Below, in pieces: positions 1-8,134 of a stretch of 10,000 nucleotides of DNA (its first letter is position 1; every line of letters begins with the position of its first letter). The position numbers were made by a program, and so were the translations under genes. This DNA comes from Nephromyces sp. MM_2019. Taxonomy: Eukaryota > Apicomplexa > Aconoidasida > Nephromycida. The notes below the pieces were generated by a model. That model did not search any database. It saw only the letters and a program-made list of their open reading frames with translations, and was not told where the DNA came from. Location of the stretch: the NCBI GenBank assembly GCA_015657535.1, contig JADHZB010000825.1, forward strand, positions 1 through 10,000, read 5' to 3'.

Positions 1-178
1 TATATATTATAAATTATACACACACACATATATATATATATATATTATAAATTATACACACACATATATATATATATATGTTATAAATTATACACGCATA
101 TATATAAATACAACACACACACAACACACACACAACACAAACACAACACACAACACACACACACACACACACACACAC
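1..178 (-). repeat. Start of a CNOT2 intron: (TG)n at the donor, then TA/CA composite repeat
   Basis: On the minus strand the intron begins GTGTGTGTG at 178, becomes a TGTGTTG mixture, and then a composite repeat. On the plus strand the latter is (TA)n, then TTATAAATTATACACAC, in three diverged copies of about 40 bases (starting near 6, 46 and 80). No acceptor or further exon is visible before the window edge. Confidence 0.75.
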
Positions 179-387
179 CTTCATCATCATTAATTAAATA
201 AAACCATTTCTTATATTGTGTGTGTAATTTCCAACTTCGTTTACTTAATTCACAGGTGGCTAAAATTTGATTTAAATCGCCCAATAAATTATAAAATATA
301 TAAAGTAAAGTTTCTGTGTGTAATTTTGAATATTGTGGTTCCCAATTAGGTGAGTTACACATTGTAAAACAATCAGGTAATGAAAAT
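179..387 (-). CDS. CNOT2: CNOT2 exon 3, N-terminal two thirds of the NOT box
   Basis: 209 nt after acceptor GTAAATAG (AG at 389-388). It encodes 69 codons from FSLPDCF to LINDDE. The core NOT-box signatures are ETLLYIFYN (Glu-Thr-Leu-x-Tyr-Ile-Phe-Tyr), an LNQILATCEL helix and SWKLHTQYKKWF. The exon ends GAAG|GTGTGT at 179/178, so the donor is the first unit of the following microsatellite. Two TTACACACA words occur inside the folded domain (Leu-His-Thr), at positions where other NOT2 proteins have different residues but the same length. Confidence 0.88.
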
Positions 388-389
388 CT

Positions 390-428
<39 letters not shown>

Positions 429-2309
429 TATACATATATATAATATGTATAGGTAGGGATGAGGGAGGGGTTATATGAATCTTAATAATTAGCCATAAGT
501 TTATGTGTGTTGTGTGTTATGTGTTGTGTGTTGTGTGTGTTGTGTGTGTTGTGTGTTGTGTGTTGTGTGTGTTGTGTGTTGTGTGTGTTGTGTGTGTTGT
601 GTGTGTTGTGTGTGTTGTGTGTTGTGTGTTGTGTGTGTTGTGTGTGTATGTTGTGTGTTGTGTGTTGTGTTGTGTGTTGTGTGTTGTGTGTGTTGTGTGT
701 GTTGTGTGTTGTGTGTTGTGTGTGTTGTGTGTTGTGTGTGTTGTGTGTGTTGTGTGTGTTGTATGTTGTGTGTGGTGTGTGTTGTGTGTGTTGTGTGTGT
801 TGTGTGTTGTGTGTTGTGTGTTGTGTGTGTATGTTGTGTGTTGTGTGTTGTGTTGTGTGTGTGTGTGGTGTGTGTGTGTTGTGTGTTGTGTGTGTGTTGT
901 GTGTGTTGTGTGTTGTGTGTGTTGTGTGTGTGTTGTGTGTTGTGTGTTGTGTGTGTTGTGTGTTGTGTGTGTTGTGTGTTGTGTGTGTTGTGTGTGTGTT
1001 GTGTGTGTGTTGAGTGTGATGTGTAATGTGTAATGTGAAATGTGTAATGTGTAATGTGTAATGTGTGATGTATTTATAGTATATGTGTAAATATAAATAT
1101 ATGTATGATTATGTGTATATTTTGTGTGTGTGTGTGTGTGTTATTTTTTTTTCTCAATATATTATGTATAAATATACATGTGTGTGTGTATATATCTTAC
1201 TCAGCAGTACGGGTATCTAAATATGAAACCCAAGGAGATATAAATTTATTATGAAGAGTCCTATCAATAAATTACACACATATTTAAATGAATTTATACA
1301 CACATATAATACATAATTTTATATAAAGATATACACACAGTTATAATATAAATTTTAAATGAAATGAATACACACTTATCAAATGTTTATAAAATACATT
1401 TATACAAAAAAATAAATATAATTTAATAAAATATATTAATATCTCTATAATTCAATCCTATACACACATATTTAATCAATTAAATTACACAAAACACATA
1501 TCAATATCACACACATACAGGTATCAATACCCAATTTACACACATAAATATCAATCCATACTACACACACCCTATACACACACACACACACCTATACACA
1601 CACACACACACCTATACACACACACACACACCTATACACATACACACACCCTATACACATACACACACCCTATACACACACATACACACACCTATACACA
1701 CACACACCTATACACACACACACACACACCTATACACACACACACACACCTATACACACACATACACACCTATACACACACACACACACCCTATACACAC
1801 ACACACACACCCTATACACACACACACACACCCTATACACACACACACACCCTATACACACACTACACACACCCACCCTATACACAGACTACACACACAC
1901 CCCCTATACACACACACACACACACATACTCTGTAGAGGCCATATTTAAACCAAGTGAGTTAAGATTAAAACCGAATGTGTATATATTGGCCTCTGTGAC
2001 TGGGTTGGACATAATTTCATCGGTTTTATTTAAACCAAATTCATTTCTCATATAATCTTGGGCCTCTTGACTTGTCCCATATAACATATCGTATGTAGAT
2101 AGGTGTGTGTGTGTATGTGTGTGTGTAGGTGTGTGTGTAGGTGTGTGTGTAGGTGTGTTTGAAGGTGTGTGTGTAGGTGTGTTTGAAGGTGTGTTTGAAG
2201 GTGTGTGTGTAGCTTTAAGGGTGTCTTCATTGACAGATGTAGTGTGTGGTGTAGTGGATATATTGGGTGTAGATGAAGGGATGGTGGTGTGTGTATATGG
2301 ATGATACAT
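179..2309 (-). CDS. CNOT2: CNOT2 / NOT2 subunit of the CCR4-NOT complex, 3 exons, 3' part outside the window
   Basis: Spliced from three minus-strand exons, 2309-1930, 1260-1201 and 387-179, giving 649 nt (216 codons plus one base) with matching phases (2, 2) and GT-AG borders. NOT2 is a scaffold subunit that, with NOT3/5, docks on NOT1 in the cytoplasmic deadenylase complex. Three blocks match the family in the right order and spacing. Exon 1 ends in FNLNSLGLNMASTE, like the TDLTSLGLNLNS-E block of NOT2. Exon 2 gives TLHNKFISPW, like the NLYKTFASPW block. Exon 3 gives EFSLPDCF, then LHTETLLYIFYN, then SWKLHTQYKKWF, which is the NOT box. The two joins rebuild a glutamate each time (GA|G and GA|A), which restores unbroken alignment to the family. 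The last part of the NOT box (Tyr-Phe-Asp...Trp region and stop) should lie left of base 1. The N terminus is a Thr/His/Pro low-complexity stretch. The start at 2309 is a guess: it has A at -3, but the frame stays open upstream to 2339 and beyond. Identity is very secure; the 5' end is not. Confidence 0.9.
388..1200 (-). repeat. CNOT2 intron of 813 nt, dominated by a TGTGTTG satellite
   Basis: Bounded by donor GTAAGA and acceptor GTAAATAG. About 503-1015 (plus strand) is a dense array of TGTGTTG and TGTGTGTTG words. A longer motif around GTGTATGTTGTGTGTTG recurs at about 646 and 829, hinting at a higher-order period near 183 bases. 1016-1080 carries GTAATGT repeats, 395-424 pure (CA)n, and 1139-1153 a poly-T tract. 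The three overlapping 170-codon readings (Val-Cys-rich) across the array are not genes. Confidence 0.8.
1201..1260 (-). CDS. CNOT2: CNOT2 exon 2, 60 nt
   Basis: A 60-nt exon between acceptor TTGATAG (AG at 1262-1261) and the textbook donor GTAAGA (1200-1195). It encodes 19 full codons, beginning TLHNKFISPW and ending DTRTA, flanked by split Glu codons on both sides. It matches the conserved Leu-x-x-x-Phe-x-Ser-Pro-Trp element that follows SLGLN in NOT2 proteins. It is too short to show as an ORF and is seen only by homology and phase. Confidence 0.88.
1261..1929 (-). repeat. CNOT2 intron of 669 nt with CTATACACAC minisatellite
   Basis: Positions about 1569-1925 hold some twenty copies of a 14-22 base unit, CCTATA followed by (CA)n of varying length. 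The sense (minus) strand therefore reads GTATGTGTGTG..TATAGGGTGTG. The rest, 1262-1568, is AT-rich with scattered ACACACAT words and has no open frame of note. Confidence 0.8.
1930..2309 (-). CDS. CNOT2: CNOT2 exon 1 in this window (possible first exon)
   Basis: 126 codons plus two bases. Residues 1-32 are Thr/Pro/Ser-rich; residues about 33-70 are a tandem coding repeat of Thr-His-Thr-Pro and Ser-Asn-Thr-Pro units. After this the sequence becomes complex (residues 71-126) and holds the NOT2 blocks EFGLNKTDEIM and FNLNSLGLNMAST. The donor is ACAGA|GTATGT (GT at 1929-1928). The start at ATG 2309-2307 is tentative; a CTCGAG acceptor would instead start the exon at 2339 in the same frame. Confidence 0.85.
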
Positions 2310-2339
2310 AGTTGCCAATATTTGAATATGTGTATGTAA

Positions 2340-2347
2340 CTCGAGGT

Positions 2348-2387
<40 letters not shown>

Positions 2388-2470
2388 NTACACACACACA
2401 CACACCCTATACACACACACACACCCTATACACACACACACACCCTATACACACACACACACACACATAC
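2340..2470. repeat. (TG)n-N-(CA)n flip between the Sec16-like and CNOT2 exons
   Basis: On the plus strand a (TG)n tract (2349-2387) meets a single N at 2388, then TA and (CA)n with three CCCTATA interruptions to 2466. The repeat flips strand at the N, making a near-perfect inverted repeat around the ambiguous base. An assembly join, collapse or consensus conflict is likely. The end of one gene and the start of the next fall here. Confidence 0.8.
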
Positions 2471-2673
2471 AATAAGTTTTCAATGTGTAAAATAGCTTGT
2501 TCAAGTTGTTCATAAATTGTTTGAAAATTTGTTGTAAATTCTTCGGAGTTTAATTTTGAAATTTGATGGGCCAAATTGGACATTTCATTTTTACAAATAT
2601 TTTCGTAGTTGTGTGTAAATGTGTAATAATTTTGTTTGAAATTATCCATTAATATTTGTATTTTTTCTAAAGG
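2471..2673 (-). CDS. Sec16-like exon 8, predicted helical segment
   Basis: 203 nt after acceptor CACTTTAG (AG at 2675-2674), chosen because it alone continues the phase-0 frame of exon 7. It encodes 67 codons: PLEKIQILMDNFKQNYY, then YENICKNEMSNLAHQISKL, NSEEFTTNFQTIYEQLEQAI, LHIEN. Heptad-like hydrophobics suggest alpha-helix or coiled coil. It is the only long non-repetitive segment of the tail and may be a C-terminal binding domain. Likely donor TT|GTATGT at 2470, phase 2; reading through instead gives a Val-Cys run ending at TAG 2409-2407. If ATG 2649 were a start, this could be a separate small gene. Confidence 0.68.
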
Positions 2674-3091
2674 CTAAAGTGTGTGTGTGTGTGTGTATGT
2701 AGTGTGTGTGTGTGTATGTAGTGTGTGTGTGTGTATGTAGTGTGTGTATGTATGTAGTGTGTGTATGTAGTGTGTGTGTATGTAGTGTGTGTATGTAGTG
2801 TGTGTATGTAGTGTGTGTGTGTATGTAGTGTGTGTGTATGTGGTGTGTGTATGTAGTGTGTGTATGTAGTGTGTGTGTGTAGTGTGTGTATGTAGTGTGT
2901 GTATGTAGTGTGTGTATGTAGTGTGTGTATGTAGTGTGCGTATGTAGTGTGTGTGTGTATGTAGTGTGTGTATGTAGTGTGTGTATGTAGTGTGTGTATG
3001 TAGTGTGTGTGTATGTAGTGTGTGTGTATGTAGTGTGTGTGTATGTGTAGAGAGGGGTGTGTGTAGGAGAACGGGTGTGTGTGTGTGTGTG

Positions 3092-3127
<36 letters not shown>

Positions 3128-5733
3128 GATTAGAGTGTCTCTGTGTATTTTAGTGTGTGTGTATATAATGTATCTGTGTGTAGTATGTATAAATATATAT
3201 ATGTGTATAAATAAAAATATGATAAATAAATATATGCATGTATAAATAAATATATATATATATATATATATATATTTATGTGTGTGTAAAATTATGTATA
3301 GATATAACTTACATCTTGACTAAAGGGTGTGTAATTTGTTCTATCGAGTGTATTTATTTCTTCTATTGTAATTTGTTTAGTGTGTGTGTGTGTATTATTA
3401 TCATGATCTAAAATAGATGTGTGTGTGTAACTTTGACTATTAGTATCCTTATTATTATCAAAATGATAAGTTGTGTGTGTGTGTGTAAAATTTATATCAT
3501 CAATTGGATGAGGGTAATTTGTGTGTGTAATAAGATTAGTTGATGGTTCATACATATTTTCTGTATATTGTGTAGTGTGTGTAGAATTATCAATAATTGT
3601 TGTAGGCTCTATTATATTAATTGGTGTGTATGTATATAATTTTTTATCAATATCATTTTGATCATTTTTGTGTGTAATATCTTCAACAGATGTGTAAGTT
3701 GTTGGTTGTGTGTGTGTATATACATCTGGTTGGTTAATAAATAAATTTTCTTCGTGTGTAGGTGTAGGTGTGTGTGATGGTGGGGTAGGTGTATTTGTAG
3801 AAGTAGGTGTGTATTGAGGTGGGGGTTGTCTGTGTGTAGGGGGTGGTATATGTGATGGTGGTGGTGTGTGTGTATATGAGTGTGTGTGTGTATATGAGTG
3901 TGTGTGTGTATATGAGGGTGTGTGTGTATATGAGGGTGTGTGTGTAGGTGATTGGGGTGTATGTGTTGGATATGTAGATGGAAAAAGTGTGTGTGTGGAA
4001 GTGTGTGGGGTAAATGAGGGCTGTGAAAAATCATATAAAGGTGAAGTCTCAAATAATTGAGGGGTATCTGTGTGTGTACTTCTTTCTATAGGGTGTGTGT
4101 GTGTAAAATTAGGTGTGTGTGTTTCTTTATGAATTATTTCATAGTTGGGTAAATCTATAGCAGAGCCTGCACCTACTGTTGTATTTTCTGAAATGTGTGT
4201 GTGTGTAAAAATTAGTAATTTAAGAATCAAAAATTGATTTATAAACAATGTGTGTGTAATGTGTATATGTTTTACTAGAAAAATTATATTATATATAAAT
4301 ATATATAAATATATATATATATATTAAAGAGTATATCCAAAATTCTACACATACACACACATGGATTCTAAATTATAGTTTTTAGATGATACATCAATAC
4401 ACACAAAAGGGTTAATATATATATATATATGTGTGTGTATATATGTATATACCAATATATAATATATACATGAAAACGATCAACATACATAATATACACA
4501 CAACACATAGCATGTAATCAGATGAGTTATACAACTTGAATAATATATATATCAACCACACATCGCACACACACACACATTATATACACATTATATACAC
4601 ATCATACACACATCACACACATTATATACACATTATATACACATCTTAAACACATCACACATCACACATCATACACACATCACACATCACATATTATATA
4701 CACATCATACACATCATTCACACATCATACACACATCACACATCATACACACATCACACATTACACACATCATACACACATCACACATCACACATCATAC
4801 ATTACACACACATCACACATCACACATCACACATCACACAACTCACACATCACACATCACACATTACACACATCATACACACATCACACATCACACATCA
4901 CACATCATACATTACACACACATCACACATCACACATCACACATCACACAACTCACACATCACACAACTCACACATTACACACACACACACATCACACAT
5001 CACACATCATACACACATCACACACACATCACACATCACACATCATACACACATCACACATCATACACACATCACACACACATCACACAACTCACACATC
5101 ACACACACACATTACACACACACACACATTACACACACCTTCACTAATGGCAAGTTCATCAGTAGAGGTTATAGCCTCATTAGAAGAATTTATGCCCGTG
5201 TGTATATTATTTAAGTGTGGGTTGTATGTGTGTGTGTGTGTGTGTGAGTTGAGTGTGTGTGGGGGTTGTGTGTGTGTGTGTGTATGTGTGTGTGTGTGTT
5301 GATCATCTTCCTGTGTAAATGGATTTCTATATAAATTAGAAGGAGGTGAGGTTGATGGTGTGTTTGTTTGAGAAGGTGTGTGTGTAGCTGTCGAATTAAT
5401 TATGTGTGTGTGTGTAATTTCAGAATTTCGTCTAGTTGTTACACCTAAAATATAATAAATAAATATATATATATATATATATATATCACATACAACTATA
5501 CACATACATACACACATATATAAGCACACACACTATACATATCACACATAAAAGCACATAACTAGACAGATTACACATAGAAACACACACACTACTCAGA
5601 TTATACATATAAGCGCACATTACACACACACGCTACACACACACATACACTACACACACACATACACTACACACACACATACACTACACACACACACACT
5701 ACACACACACACACACTACACACACCCACACAC

Positions 5734-5764
<31 letters not shown>

Positions 5765-6314
5765 TATACACACACATACACAACACACACACACAATACA
5801 CACACACACACTACACACACACACATACACTACACACACACACACTACACACACACACACACACACACCTGGTATATTTTCTTCAGGTGTGTCTTGATCA
5901 TTAATATGAAAATTGGGGAGAGTAGACCGCCTGTGTGTGTGTGTGTGTTTATCTGAGGGGATGTGTGTGTTTGTTTGATTTTCTTCAGCCAAATGAGATG
6001 TGTGTAAAGGTGGCTTATTATCGTGTGTGGGAGGTGTATTTATATCTACACACACATAATTATGATTATATATAAATGTGTGTGTGTGTGTGATATATAT
6101 GTGTATATATATGTGTATATATATGTGTGTGTGTATATAGGAGTATATATATATGTGTGTGTGTGTATATAGGAGTCTATATATATGTGTGTGTGTATAT
6201 AGGAGTCTATATATATATGTGTGTGTGTGTATATAGGAGTCTATAGATGTGTGCAATGTGTTAGATGTGCGTGTGTGTGTAATAGGGGTAGGTGGAATGG
6301 TGTGTATATAGATT

Positions 6315-6345
<31 letters not shown>

Positions 6346-6650
6346 GTGTGTGTGTGATAAATGTGTGTGTATAAATATACCCAATTCATTTGATGGCTGA
6401 TCTTCATGTGAATCAATAGTTGGTATAGTGTGTGTAATATCTTCTTGTTTTATGTGTGTGTGTGTAGGTATAATTGGTTTAATTTTGAGGAGTGAGTGTG
6501 TGTGTGTATCATTATTAAGTAATCCAATAGGCTTAACAAAACTGGGAGTTGGTTTAGATTGGTGTGCAGTTTCATTTTGAATTGAAAGCCCAGGTGTAGC
6601 TAAATATCGACTAGGTGTTCTAAGTGTGTGTAAAAATAATTATATATATA

Positions 6651-6689
<39 letters not shown>

Positions 6690-6777
6690 TGTATGATGTG
6701 TGTGTGTGTGTGATGTGTGTATGGTGTGTGTGTGTAAATAAAAAATATATATATATGTGTGTGTGTGTGTAAATAAA

Positions 6778-6809
<32 letters not shown>

Positions 6810-6820
6810 TTGTAAATAAA

Positions 6821-6862
<42 letters not shown>

Positions 6863-6869
6863 AAATAAA

Positions 6870-6913
<44 letters not shown>

Positions 6914-8081
6914 AAATAAGTATACCTATTCTCAGTATTAGTACTATCAAAATCCGAAGGTTTGGGTGGCGGTGCACTTTCTTTATTTTCTTCGATGAGG
7001 TGTTCACTCCCCTTCATAACCCACCTCTTTAAATCCTCATTATAATAAAACAAATTTTTTTCACCAGTCTACACACACACACATATACACATTCTATTTA
7101 CACACATATAGTTTATTTACATACACATTCTATTTACACACATATAGTTTATTTACATACACATTTATTTACACACATATAGTTTATTTACATACACACA
7201 TTTTATTTACACACATATAGTTTATTTACATACACATTTATTTACACACATATAGTTTATTTACATACACACATTTTATTTACACACATATAATTTATTT
7301 ACATACACATTTATTTACACACATATAATTTATTTACATACACATTTATTTACACACATATAGTTTATTTACATACACATTTATTTACACACATATAGTT
7401 TATTTACATACACATTTATTTACACACATATAATTTATTTACACACATACATTTTACTTAAACACACAGATTTTATTTACATGCACATTTATTTAAATAC
7501 ACACACATATACTTTTTTTACACACATATAGTTTATTTAAACACACACATTTTATTTACATACACATTTATTTACACACACACATTTTATTTACATACAC
7601 ATTTATTTACACACACACATTTTGTTTACATGCACATTTATTTACACACATACATTTTGTTTACACACACACATTTTGTTTACACACATACATCTTATTT
7701 AAACACATACATTTTATTTACATACACATTTATTTACACACACACACACTATTTACATGCACATTTATTTACACACACACACACACATTTTATCTACATA
7801 CATCACACACACGCACACAAATTTATTTACACACACACACATATTTTATCTACACACATCACACATACACACACAAATTTATTTACACACACACACACGC
7901 ATATATTTACATACATACATTTATTTACACACACACATTACATACACCCACACCCACACTTTACATACACACTGTACATACATAAATGTTCATACACACA
8001 TATATACACATACACATACACACAATGTGTAATCACATATACAATACACGTATATTTTTAATGTGTGTACACATAATATAC

Positions 8082-8134
<53 letters not shown>

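Noticed and set aside
503..1033. Three overlapping plus-strand readings of about 170 codons rich in Val, Cys and Leu
   Set aside because: All three frames of a TGTGTTG array are open because the repeat has no stop. The array lies within a CNOT2 intron on the other strand.
1878..2441. One minus-strand reading through the N and both repeats to the CNOT2 exon
   Set aside because: It crosses the ambiguous base at 2388 and continues past the exon donor at 1929 into (TG)n. Only 2309-1930 is supported by homology.
2407..2649. Separate 80-residue gene starting at ATG 2649
   Set aside because: The frame is open upstream to an acceptor at 2674 that agrees in phase with exon 7, and the last 20 residues are translated microsatellite. 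Kept as an alternative in the exon 8 entry.
3612..4052. Minus-strand His/Pro/Leu-rich reading in another frame
   Set aside because: It is the shifted frame of exon 7, kept open by the CA repeat. The exon 7 frame is the one that agrees in phase with its neighbours.
3866..4060. Plus-strand 64-codon reading opposite exon 7
   Set aside because: It is the complement of the THTH-rich exon and shows only Val-Cys/Tyr-Glu repeats.
6600..7007. Minus-strand protein with Thr-His and Ile-Tyr runs
   Set aside because: It is in the wrong frame for the FYY-LKRWV block, which ends at a donor at 6925; the rest is translated intron repeat.
7630..8061. Plus-strand 143-codon Thr/His/Leu/Tyr reading
   Set aside because: It is translation of a degenerate minisatellite with no complex segment.
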